A stretch of 5,103 nucleotides of DNA from Candidatus Peregrinibacteria bacterium RIFCSPLOWO2_01_FULL_48_20 (GCA_001787475.1 MFXB01000074.1:1-5103), one strand, 5' to 3'; positions 1 to 5,103 are shown, counted from the first letter of the stretch. Numbers and translations: made by a program. Notes: generated by a model not told the origin, from the letters alone.

Positions 1-1386
1 AAATTGGAACTCAAAGAATCTTTAGCTCTTTTGGGCGGATTTTTTGTGGTCTTCAGTTTGTTGCCGTGTTACGGCAATTTAATCAAGAAAAAGGCGACCG
101 ATTCGTGGTCTCTTTTCCTTATTTTGTTCAACGGACTTTTCAGTTATTACTACCTCTATCAACTCTTGGAAGGAAACGTCAGAAATTTGACGATTGGAAT
201 TTGCGTACTTTCCGCCTTGTTCTTTTTTGAAACGTTTTTGGCGACTATGCGAAATCGAAAAGACAGAGCGCTTACCTACACTTTGCTCGGGCTTGGCGTG
301 GCGTCGCTCACAACCGTTTTACCAATTCAAGCGGAGGGATTTGTTCTCACCATGGGATTGCTCGTTGAAACGTTTTTGCTCTTTTGGATCGGCTTTAAAT
401 TGCAACTTGTTTGGGTGAGGCGTTTTGCGATGGCACTCGGCTCTTTGGGATTTCTGAGCTTGGTGATCAACATTTCAAATCTTGATTTTGTGACGGTTTT
501 TGACGGAGCCAAGGCCATTGCCAATGAATGGACTTTGGCTTTGGCAACGGCGACGGCCGTTTATGCGGGAATCGCTTGGCTTTACAAAAAACGACAAAAA
601 CAAGTAAACAAAGAATTGTGGGCCGGAAGCGCCGCTCTTTTCTTGGCCAACATCACCGGCATCGAACTTATTTCCGTGCAAATCGATCAAGTGACTCATG
701 CGTATGGATTTTTGTACTCGGTCCCTTACTCGGTCGCACAAGCGGTTTTGCTTTTTGTAGCCACTATTTTCTTGATGTGGCAGTTCTTCAAATGGGCACG
801 CAAGAGTTCGAAGTATTTGGCGCTGTTCACGTTTGGAAGCGGACTTTTGTACCTTTCCGAAAGCGCCTTTGACTTGTTTGAAGCCGGAGTTTTCCCTCAC
901 AATGGATTCCATTTAACCGTGGTCCTGGGATTTTTGGCGGCTTTGGTGACCGTTTACTTGGTGAAGGATTTTTATTGCCGTTTCATGAAAAAAGAAATCG
1001 AATGGATTATGGGTTGTCGACTTGTGGGAGCGGCCTTAATTTTGGGGCTGCTTAATTTGGAGGTCCATTTTTTCTACGAACTGCAAGCACTGACCGGCGC
1101 GATTTTTTCCAACATCGTGCAAGCAAAAGATGCCACCTTCTCCGTTGTATGGGCGCTCTATTCCATATTCTACCTCGTGCTCGGCATTTGGAGGCGGGTG
1201 AAAACCTATCGCTACATCGGGCTTCTTGGCTTCGGTATTACGGTGGTGAAAGTCTTTTTCCTCGACATGGAAAATCTTTCTTCCATTTACCGCATCATCG
1301 CCTTCATTTGTTTGGGTGTGCTCCTCATCATCGGCTCGTTTTTGTATCAAAAATATAAGAAGGTGATTCAGGAGAGGGTGCTGTAG
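1..1386 (+). CDS. DUF2339-like polytopic membrane protein, C-terminal part (5' end outside window)
   Basis: The frame is open from the first base to a TAG stop at 1384-1386. The first possible start in the window is a TTG at base 4 with no visible ribosome site, so the real start is probably upstream; DUF2339 proteins as I know them are usually longer than these 460 residues. Counting from that TTG, I see about 14 hydrophobic segments, for example near residues 5-22, 35-55, 61-80, 111-131, 175-193, 234-259, 303-320, 337-350, 378-396, 403-420 and 428-447, joined by short Lys/Arg-rich loops (KKRQKQ near 195-200, RRVK near 397-400). The family assignment rests on the C-terminal block: a WALYSIFYLVLGIWRR stretch near 383-398, then KVFFLDMENLSSIYR (416-430), then a last membrane helix ending in LYQKY. 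This order matches the conserved tail of the DUF2339 predicted membrane family. Its biochemical role is unknown; the protein should sit in the cytoplasmic membrane. It is convergent with the next gene. The family call is from memory and fairly confident. Confidence 0.8.
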   Translation, partial: KLELKESLALLGGFFVVFSLLPCYGNLIKKKATDSWSLFLILFNGLFSYYYLYQLLEGNVRNLTIGICVLSALFFFETFLATMRNRKDRALTYTLLGLGVASLTTVLPIQAEGFVLTMGLLVETFLLFWIGFKLQLVWVRRFAMALGSLGFLSLVINISNLDFVTVFDGAKAIANEWTLALATATAVYAGIAWLYKKRQKQVNKELWAGSAALFLANITGIELISVQIDQVTHAYGFLYSVPYSVAQAVLLFVATIFLMWQFFKWARKSSKYLALFTFGSGLLYLSESAFDLFEAGVFPHNGFHLTVVLGFLAALVTVYLVKDFYCRFMKKEIEWIMGCRLVGAALILGLLNLEVHFFYELQALTGAIFSNIVQAKDATFSVVWALYSIFYLVLGIWRRVKTYRYIGLLGFGITVVKVFFLDMENLSSIYRIIAFICLGVLLIIGSFLYQKYKKVIQERVL

Positions 1387-1452
1387 AGGTTTACTTCTAC
1401 TGCCCATTCCTGGTAGGATTTAATCATTCTCAACGTTTCCAGCACTTGCTAC

Positions 1453-1487
1453 AAGAAAAGGCACTAAAAAGGGTCTTTTCTTTTGTT
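1453..1487 (+). terminator. Rho-independent terminator-like hairpin after the DUF2339-type gene
   Basis: A 30-base inverted repeat at 1453-1482 has left arm AAGAAAAGGCACT and right arm AGGGTCTTTTCTT around an AAAA loop. It forms 12 pairs (one G-U) with a single A/G mismatch. The right arm is T-rich and runs into TTGTT, giving a U-rich 3' side on the plus strand. It lies about 70 bases after the TAG stop of the upstream membrane-protein gene. On the minus strand the 3' side (CCTTTTCTTGT) is also T-rich, so it may work in both directions. The stem is AT-rich at its base, which makes it weaker than a textbook terminator. Confidence 0.6.
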
Positions 1488-1514
1488 CAGAGGTGGAGGT
1501 AAGGGGGACTGAAC
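1485..1514. repeat. 6-bp inverted repeat enclosing a G-rich block
   Basis: GTTCAG at 1485-1490 and CTGAAC at 1509-1514 are exact reverse complements. The 18 bases between them contain four G tracts in a row (GG T GG A GG TAA GGGGG, 1492-1507). That matches a two-tetrad G-quadruplex pattern with loops of 1, 1 and 3 bases. The element is in the non-coding gap between two convergent genes, directly after the plus-strand hairpin. No coding frame explains it. Its function is unknown and a chance occurrence is possible. Confidence 0.4.
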
Positions 1515-1558
1515 GCTTGTATTTTGTTGTGCAAAACTCCTTGTCCATTTCCAAGCTG

Positions 1559-1578
1559 AAAAACTACCGACATCGGTA
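1559..1578 (-). terminator. Short Rho-independent terminator for the TPR-like gene
   Basis: On the minus strand, five bases after the TAG stop of the TPR-like gene, TACCGA and TCGGTA flank a TG centre; sterically this is a 5-bp stem with a 4-base loop. A G and then five T residues (1563-1559) follow at once. Hairpin plus T-run and the position right after a stop fit an intrinsic terminator. The stem is short, so efficiency may be low. With the opposing hairpin at 1453-1487 it would insulate the two convergent genes. Confidence 0.5.
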
Positions 1579-1582
1579 ATTT

Positions 1583-2431
1583 CTAATCTGCAAAAGTTCC
1601 GTCAATGGGGGATTCTCCGAAAAAGTCTTCTTTTTGTTGTGCCGTAGTGCTCCTATACATTTTCATAAACGAGCTCAATCTATTCTTTGGATTATCAGCA
1701 TTTGCCACTATTTGTGAGGCGTAGAATTCTCTATCTACTTTTTCAAAGTCCATTCCCTGTGCACTTGCCAAACGCGCGAGTTCTGCCAACTTCCTTCTTC
1801 TGATTGCTTGCGGATCGTCATTTTTTTTCCAACCCATCATCTCTCTGATATTCCTTTGAATTTTTTCAAGAGTGGATACGTTTTGTGGCGCTCTTGCCTC
1901 CGGTTGGGGATCTTCCAGATCGTCAAGATGCACCAATAGAATACTCAATGAATTGTTATCTCCGTACGACAGACCCATATATGCAAGTCTCAGTGCTTCC
2001 TGAACAGCTCCTTGGACGGACATTACGGATGCCCATTGACCGTAGGCCTTATAGTATCCTTCTTCTTCAATTGCACGTCTAAAAAAAATCTGGGAATTCG
2101 GTTCCCCAGAGTGTAAGATGCCCATGTTTGCCAAAGTTTTCCCTCTAATACCTGTATCGTTAGATTCCGCCAAAACTTTTTTGTACATTGCGTCCGCTTT
2201 AGCTGTTTCTCCGAGAACCGAAAATATTCTTGCACGTTCAAAAGTTGATAGGTCTGCAATCAGGTCATCCAGTGCTTCGCGAGGAACTTCTCTGGCAACG
2301 ATTGCAACTAAACCGACAGGTGATTGCTCGGAAAGCGCACGTTTTGTGAATTCAGGATCAGCCAAAACAGTGTCCGGTTTTGCGTCGCCGAGCCTTTCCA
2401 TGTAATCCAGAAGATCACTTGCGTAAGCCAT
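1583..2431 (-). CDS. Unrecognised TPR-like helical repeat protein, 282 aa
   Basis: The frame runs from ATG at 2431-2429 to TAG at 1585-1583. I do not recognise a named family. Residues about 64-158 read as consecutive helix pairs of tetratricopeptide type: ERARIFSVLGETAKADAMYK with a following helix, then GKTLANMGILH with SQIFFRRAIEE, then YYKAYGQWASVM with AVQEALRLAYMGLSYGD. Small residues recur at the expected Ala/Gly positions. A Pro/Asp-rich linker (about 170-185) leads to a basic helical part with RRRKLAELARLASAQG near 211-226 and a polar tail. There is no signal peptide or membrane segment, so it is probably cytoplasmic, and a protein-binding scaffold role is possible but unproven. No Shine-Dalgarno sequence precedes the start. 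The gene follows ligA on the same strand after 27 bases and has its own promoter-like element. Valine codons are 7 GTT, 2 GTC, 3 GTA and 2 GTG, unlike the GTG-rich ligA, which hints at a different origin. No catalytic motif is visible. Confidence 0.75.
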   Translation of the reverse strand: MAYASDLLDYMERLGDAKPDTVLADPEFTKRALSEQSPVGLVAIVAREVPREALDDLIADLSTFERARIFSVLGETAKADAMYKKVLAESNDTGIRGKTLANMGILHSGEPNSQIFFRRAIEEEGYYKAYGQWASVMSVQGAVQEALRLAYMGLSYGDNNSLSILLVHLDDLEDPQPEARAPQNVSTLEKIQRNIREMMGWKKNDDPQAIRRRKLAELARLASAQGMDFEKVDREFYASQIVANADNPKNRLSSFMKMYRSTTAQQKEDFFGESPIDGTFAD

Positions 2432-2437
2432 AATTAG

Positions 2438-2456
2438 ATGATTACATGCAAATCAT
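2438..2456. repeat. Operator-like inverted repeat in the TPR-like gene leader
   Basis: ATGATT (2438-2443) and AATCAT (2451-2456) are perfect 6-bp arms separated by seven bases. The repeat lies between the putative -10 element at 2458-2466 and the start codon at 2431, and overlaps the expected transcription start near 2451. A bound protein here could block initiation. The region is AT-rich, so a chance repeat is quite possible. Confidence 0.3.
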
Positions 2457-2457
2457 A

Positions 2458-2466
2458 ATTATAGCA
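2458..2466 (-). promoter_or_regulatory. Extended -10 promoter of the TPR-like gene, overlapping the ligA stop
   Basis: The minus strand reads TGCTATAAT, a perfect TGn-extended -10 of the sigma-70 type. It overlaps the last codons and the TAA stop of ligA. No good -35 box is visible 16-18 bases upstream (CGAAAC at 17), which is tolerated at extended -10 promoters. Transcription would start near 2451 and give a leader of about 20 bases without a Shine-Dalgarno sequence. The leader contains an ATG directly followed by TAA. The same nine bases recur at 4488-4496 before another gene, which strengthens the call. Confidence 0.55.
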
Positions 2467-4474
2467 ATTGAAAAAATTCGGTTTCGCCTATGACTTTTAG
2501 GCCAAGCTCTTTCGCTTTATCGAGTTTGCCGCCGGCTTCTTCACCGGCAAGGATGTAGTCGGTTTTTTTGCTGACAGAGCCGGAAACGTGGCCGCCGGCG
2601 TTTTCAATCAAGGTTTTAAATTCTTCGCGGGGGCGGGATAAAGTTCCGGTGATGACAAACGTTTTGCCCGCAAGACCGGTAATGATTTTCTTTTGGGGCG
2701 GCCATAGGAGCTTGAGGCCGACGGTTTCAAATTTTTCGAGGAGTTTTTGGTTGTACGGCACTTGAATCCATTGAATGATGCTCTCCGCGATCCGTTCTCC
2801 GAAACCTTCAATCGTTTCCAAATCTTCCCGTGTGGAATTTTTTAAAAGTTTTAAAATAAGTTTAGGACTTGGGTTGGAATCGGTGGATTGCTCTTGTAAA
2901 CATTGGGACAACAGCTTGGCCACTTGTTCGCCGACAAAACGGATGCCGAGACCGTAGAGAAAGCGCTCCAAAGGAACCGTGCGGCGGGAATCGATGGAGT
3001 CGAGGACGTTTTGCGCTTTTTTTTCTTTGAAGAGCGGGAGTTCCAAGAGTTGTTCCTTGGTGAGTGTGAAAAAATCGGCGGGATCTTTGATGAAACCGAA
3101 TTCGAGAAGACCATCCACCACTTTTTCGCCGAGAGTATCGACGTCGAGGGCCCCGCGCGAAACGAAATGCAAAAATGATTCGCGTTGGCGGCCGGGACAT
3201 TCCATGTTTGTGCAACGACGCACCGCTTCGAAGTCGATGCGGCTGAGCGGTGAACCGCAGCTGGGACAGTCCCGCGGAAACTCAAAGGCTTTGCTGTGCG
3301 CGGGGCGCAGTGCCGGCAGCACTTCCACCACTTCCGGAATCACATCGCCGGCTTTTTGAATGATGACAGTGTCCCCCACTCGCACATCCTTGCGTTTGAT
3401 TTCATCTTCATTGTGAAGGGTGGCGCGAGAAACCGTGGAGCCCGCCACCAAAACCGGCCTCAGTTCGGCCACCGGCGTTGCGGCACCGGTTCGTCCGATT
3501 TGCACGGTGATTCCCTCCACCACCGTGGTGGTTTGCTGGGCGGGAAATTTGTAGGCCACCGCGTAACGCGGCGACTTGGCCGTGAAACCCATGAGCTCTT
3601 GTTTATTTTTTTCATTCACTTTGAAAACCACTCCGTCGATTTCATAGGGCAATTTTTCGCGCCATTCTGCCCATTTTTCCAAATAATGAATGCTGTCCGC
3701 CGCCGACTCATGCACTTCGTACTCTTTATTCACGGGCAAACCGAGTTTTTTGAATCGTTCCAAAATGTCCGACTGAAGGGACAGCTTCTTTTTTTGTGAA
3801 CTCGCCTGCGGCGAGTGTTCGCCAAGGTGATAACAATACATTTCCAAGTCGCGCTCCGCCGTCACCGAAGGATCCAGCTGTCGTACCGTGCCGGCTGCCG
3901 CATTGCGCGCGTTTGCAAAACCTTCCATATTCCCGAATGCTTTTTTAGACAAAATCACTTCGCCCGAAACCTCCAAATCGACTTCTTCAAACAGGCGCAA
4001 AGGCACATTTTTTATGGTACGTACCGTGTGCGTTACGTCCTCCCCGACCGTCCCGTCCCCCCGCGTGAGAGCTTTCACCAAAAGTCCTTTTTCGTACCAC
4101 AGCGTGATGTTGAGTCCGTCGAGCTTGAGTTCTGTTACAAATTGACATTTTCCCACCGCCTTCAGAACCCGTTCCTCCCAATCTTTCAGTTCTTCCATCG
4201 AAAAAACGTCCGAAAGGCTCCATTTGCGACTTTTGTGCTTCACCTTGGGGAATTTACCCGAAAGTACGCTCCCCACACGCCGAGTGGGAGAATCGGGCGT
4301 AATAAACTCTGGAAACTCGGTTTCCAGGGCAATGAGCTCCTTTTTCAGCGAATCGCGCACCGCTTCCGAAACCTGAGACTGATCGAGGACAAAATACTCA
4401 TAGTTTCGCCTGAGAATTTCTTCGCGAAGCTGCTGAATCCGACGCTTGGCTTCTTCTCTTTTCATGCTTCCCAA
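2459..4474 (-). CDS. ligA: NAD+-dependent DNA ligase LigA
   Basis: LigA seals nicks in DNA during replication and repair, using NAD+ to adenylate a lysine and releasing NMN. All domains are present in 671 residues, the usual length. Domain Ia covers about 5-70. The nucleotidyltransferase domain carries motif I ELKLDG with catalytic Lys117, RGDGTVGED (138-146), SGEV with Glu172, ARNAAAGTVRQLD (189-201), EIDGVVFKVN with Asp280 and Lys285, and YKFPA with Lys309. The OB fold includes QIGRTGAATPVAELRP (325-340) and HNEDEIKRKDVRVGD. A Cys4 zinc site is C403, C406, C421, C426. Helix-hairpin-helix repeats (about 436-590) and a BRCT domain (about 597-671) follow. The longest frame starts at TTG (4474), but ATG at 4465-4463 (residue 4, reading MKREEAKRR) is the likelier start, giving 668 residues; GGGAAG lies only one base before that ATG, too close for a good ribosome site. 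Domain Ia departs from E. coli at His23 (Phe28), Asp32 (Glu37) and Tyr35 (Arg40). It is divergent from the gene at 4516. Confidence 0.98.
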   Translation of the reverse strand: MGSMKREEAKRRIQQLREEILRRNYEYFVLDQSQVSEAVRDSLKKELIALETEFPEFITPDSPTRRVGSVLSGKFPKVKHKSRKWSLSDVFSMEELKDWEERVLKAVGKCQFVTELKLDGLNITLWYEKGLLVKALTRGDGTVGEDVTHTVRTIKNVPLRLFEEVDLEVSGEVILSKKAFGNMEGFANARNAAAGTVRQLDPSVTAERDLEMYCYHLGEHSPQASSQKKKLSLQSDILERFKKLGLPVNKEYEVHESAADSIHYLEKWAEWREKLPYEIDGVVFKVNEKNKQELMGFTAKSPRYAVAYKFPAQQTTTVVEGITVQIGRTGAATPVAELRPVLVAGSTVSRATLHNEDEIKRKDVRVGDTVIIQKAGDVIPEVVEVLPALRPAHSKAFEFPRDCPSCGSPLSRIDFEAVRRCTNMECPGRQRESFLHFVSRGALDVDTLGEKVVDGLLEFGFIKDPADFFTLTKEQLLELPLFKEKKAQNVLDSIDSRRTVPLERFLYGLGIRFVGEQVAKLLSQCLQEQSTDSNPSPKLILKLLKNSTREDLETIEGFGERIAESIIQWIQVPYNQKLLEKFETVGLKLLWPPQKKIITGLAGKTFVITGTLSRPREEFKTLIENAGGHVSGSVSKKTDYILAGEEAGGKLDKAKELGLKVIGETEFFQLL
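3800..3816. repeat. Perfect 7-bp palindrome inside ligA
   Basis: ACTCGCC and GGCGAGT flank a TGC centre at 3800-3816. The neighbouring bases allow the hairpin to extend with a small bulge (GAA and TTC further out). It encodes residues about 220-225 of LigA (HSPQAS), in a low-complexity stretch followed by QKKK. This stretch is poorly conserved and by eye about five residues longer than the matching part of E. coli LigA. It could be a dispersed palindromic repeat that landed in a tolerant loop, or chance. Confidence 0.45.
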
Positions 4475-4496
4475 TTTACCGGATTTCTGCTATAAT
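4468..4496 (+). promoter_or_regulatory. Sigma-70 type promoter for the 4516 gene
   Basis: An extended -10 TGCTATAAT lies at 4488-4496. A partial -35, TTCCCA at 4468-4473, matches TTGACA at four of six positions with a 17-base spacer before TATAAT. Transcription would start near 4503 and leave only about 13 bases before the ATG at 4516, with no Shine-Dalgarno sequence. The -35 overlaps the very start of ligA on the other strand, so the two genes share this control region. Confidence 0.65.
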
Positions 4497-4502
4497 TTAT
4501 AG
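4490..4502. promoter_or_regulatory. Palindromic -10 element, possible bidirectional promoter (ligA side)
   Basis: CTATAA-T-TTATAG at 4490-4502 is a perfect palindrome around one central base. Read on the plus strand it holds TATAAT (4491-4496); read on the minus strand it holds TATAAA (4501-4496), a 5/6 match to the -10 consensus. Minus-strand transcription would start near 4489, about 24 bases before the ligA ATG at 4465. No -35 or TGn is seen for the minus direction, so that side should be weaker. Symmetric -10 elements are known to drive divergent transcription in bacteria. Confidence 0.5.
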
Positions 4503-4515
4503 ATTAAATTAATGT

Positions 4516-4911
4516 ATGGCCGATCTGAATCCACTTTACGACCCCAAAACGGACAATCTTCCGATTGATCCCGCCGTGCAAAGTATGATTAATCAACCTT
4601 TGAAAGATCAAAGCGGTTTCAGCCCGGAGGATCAGACTCTTTTGAACCAACTGATGCAAAAGGTGGAGGATGGAAGCATCAACTTGTACCAACCGAGCAG
4701 CCTTCTCAATGTGGCCGTTTATGAAGCTCTGTCCCCGGAAATGAAAGGTAAAGCCGATCAAAACGCCGTCATTCTTTTGGGGGAAATCCGCGAAATCGTG
4801 AACCTGATGAAGCTCAGCCAAGAGCCAACTTACCAAGTCAAAAGCTTGGTCCAGTCTTTGAACACTGCAAAAAGCCGCCTCGAGGAAGCCGGCAATATTT
4901 TCATCATTTAA
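4516..4911 (+). CDS. Unrecognised small helical protein, 131 aa
   Basis: The frame runs from ATG 4516 to TAA 4909-4911. I do not recognise a family. The N-terminal 35 residues are Pro- and Asn-rich and probably extended (NPLYDP, LPIDPA). Helices follow: SPEDQTLLNQLMQKVEDG (about 36-53), a segment with NLYQPSSLLNVAVYEAL (56-72), a long helix from KGKADQNAVILLGEIREIV to about 100, and a final helix YQVKSLVQSLNTAKSRLEEAG (106-126) before the hydrophobic end IFII. There is no signal peptide, membrane segment or catalytic motif, so a cytoplasmic structural or adaptor role is only a guess. It has the best promoter in the window (4468-4496) but no Shine-Dalgarno sequence. A second ATG at 4512, out of frame, opens only an 18-codon frame. 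It is divergent from ligA and 2 bases upstream of the next gene, so these two are probably co-transcribed. Codon use, with many Gln CAA, Gly GGA and Glu GAA, looks like ordinary coding sequence here. Confidence 0.75.
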   Translation: MADLNPLYDPKTDNLPIDPAVQSMINQPLKDQSGFSPEDQTLLNQLMQKVEDGSINLYQPSSLLNVAVYEALSPEMKGKADQNAVILLGEIREIVNLMKLSQEPTYQVKSLVQSLNTAKSRLEEAGNIFII

Positions 4912-4913
4912 GT

Positions 4914-5103
4914 ATGGGAGCAGGAGAAACGCCGGCGGCGGAAAACTATGAAGACGCACACCTCAGAAGTGCGAATATGGATTTGAAGATGATTTTGCAA
5001 ACGGAGGGAGAAAAAATGGAACCCAAAGAAGATCGAATCAAAGAAATTGATCAGGAGATGGGAAAGGAAGGAAAAACAGAAGCGGAAAAAGCAGAGCTGA
5101 AAA
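4914..5103 (+). CDS. Unrecognised Glu/Lys-rich protein, N-terminal part (3' end outside window)
   Basis: ATG at 4914-4916 opens a frame with no stop up to the window end, giving 63 residues. It begins MGAGETPAAENYEDAHLRSA and continues through NMDLKMILQTEGEKMEP into a charged stretch RIKEIDQEMGKEGKTEAEKA. I count 13 Glu and 4 Asp against 8 Lys and 2 Arg, so it is acidic, hydrophilic and probably a long helix or coiled coil. No family is recognisable, and there is no signal peptide or membrane segment in the visible part. It starts 2 bases after the TAA of the preceding gene and has no Shine-Dalgarno sequence; a purine-rich GAGGAAG lies about 27 bases upstream, too far to help. Translation may therefore be coupled to the upstream gene. 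The frame is supported by its clean coding look and operon-like spacing. A later in-frame ATG (residue 22) is a possible alternative start. Confidence 0.65.
   Translation, partial: MGAGETPAAENYEDAHLRSANMDLKMILQTEGEKMEPKEDRIKEIDQEMGKEGKTEAEKAELK

Noticed and set aside
475..912. A 145-codon minus-strand frame inside the DUF2339-type gene
   Set aside because: It is antisense to a well-supported membrane-protein frame and reads as low-complexity Arg/Ser-rich sequence typical of a shadow frame.
1..1386. TTG at base 4 as a true start of the membrane-protein gene
   Set aside because: The codon before it is open and runs off the window, no upstream signals are visible, and the family is usually longer; a truncated gene is more likely.
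1383..1400. Small hairpin over the TAG stop of the membrane-protein gene (GTAGAGG / CTTCTAC)
   Set aside because: The stem is 7 bp with one G-U pair and lacks a following T-run, so it does not qualify as a terminator; the hairpin at 1453-1487 is the better candidate.
1387..1582. A hidden gene or gene remnant in the convergent gap
   Set aside because: No frame of useful length with coding character is present; the gap holds only the hairpins, the G-rich block and short AT-rich repeats.
3017..3024. Runs of eight identical bases in ligA (3017-3024) and in the TPR-like gene (1821-1828) as frameshift sites
   Set aside because: Both frames are intact across the runs, no downstream frame offers a sensible alternative product, and no stimulatory structure is apparent.
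3517..3531. Palindrome CCACCACCGTGGTGG inside ligA
   Set aside because: It is explained by consecutive Thr-Thr-Val-Val codons (ACC ACG GTG GTG) in a conserved part of LigA.
3815..4495. A 226-codon open frame on the plus strand opposite the 5' half of ligA
   Set aside because: It lies wholly antisense to an unmistakable ligA, has no promoter or ribosome site, and its translation shows no domain-like pattern; it is a codon-bias shadow.
1..5103. TGA recoding as in some candidate phyla
   Set aside because: The visible stops are TAG, TAG, TAA and TAA, but the full-length ligA and the other long frames contain no in-frame TGA, which a recoding genome would be expected to use.

Overview
The window looks like chromosomal DNA of a bacterium and carries five protein-coding genes, two of them cut by the window edges. 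No rRNA, tRNA, CRISPR array, transposase or phage gene could be identified. The only gene with a fully secure function is ligA, the NAD+-dependent DNA ligase, which places the DNA in Bacteria. Several traits would fit a Candidate Phyla Radiation (Patescibacteria) lineage: a divergent LigA nucleotidyltransferase entry motif (HKSRKWSLSDVF where E. coli has HEVPMLSLDNVF), an altered NMN-binding domain Ia, no convincing Shine-Dalgarno sequences, and small unrecognised helical proteins. This placement is inference from memory of such proteins and is not proven by the window. The long frames contain no internal TGA, so a standard genetic code is adequate.

Layout: (1) bases 1-1386, plus strand: C-terminal part of a polytopic membrane protein of the DUF2339 type. 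(2) 1387-1582: a convergent intergenic region with a plus-strand terminator-like hairpin, a G-rich block framed by an inverted repeat, and a small minus-strand terminator. (3) 1583-2431, minus strand: a 282-residue unrecognised TPR-like helical protein whose codon use differs from ligA. (4) 2432-2458: a short gap with a small inverted repeat; an extended -10 promoter for the TPR-like gene overlaps the ligA stop codon. (5) 2459-4474, minus strand: ligA, complete. (6) About 4466-4515: a divergent promoter region whose -10 element is a perfect 13-bp palindrome and could fire in both directions. (7) 4516-4911 and 4914-5103 (open at the edge), plus strand: two unrecognised genes 2 nt apart, probably one operon; the first product is small and helical, the second is very rich in Glu and Lys.

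How the genes relate: ligA is housekeeping (replication and repair) and the DUF2339 protein is an envelope protein of unknown role. The other three are hypothetical and nothing ties them to one pathway. I see no defence, secretion, biosynthetic or mobile system. The points most worth checking are the symmetric bidirectional promoter, the identical TGCTATAAT element used twice, the domain Ia substitutions in LigA, the palindrome in a variable part of ligA, and the different codon use of the TPR-like gene.
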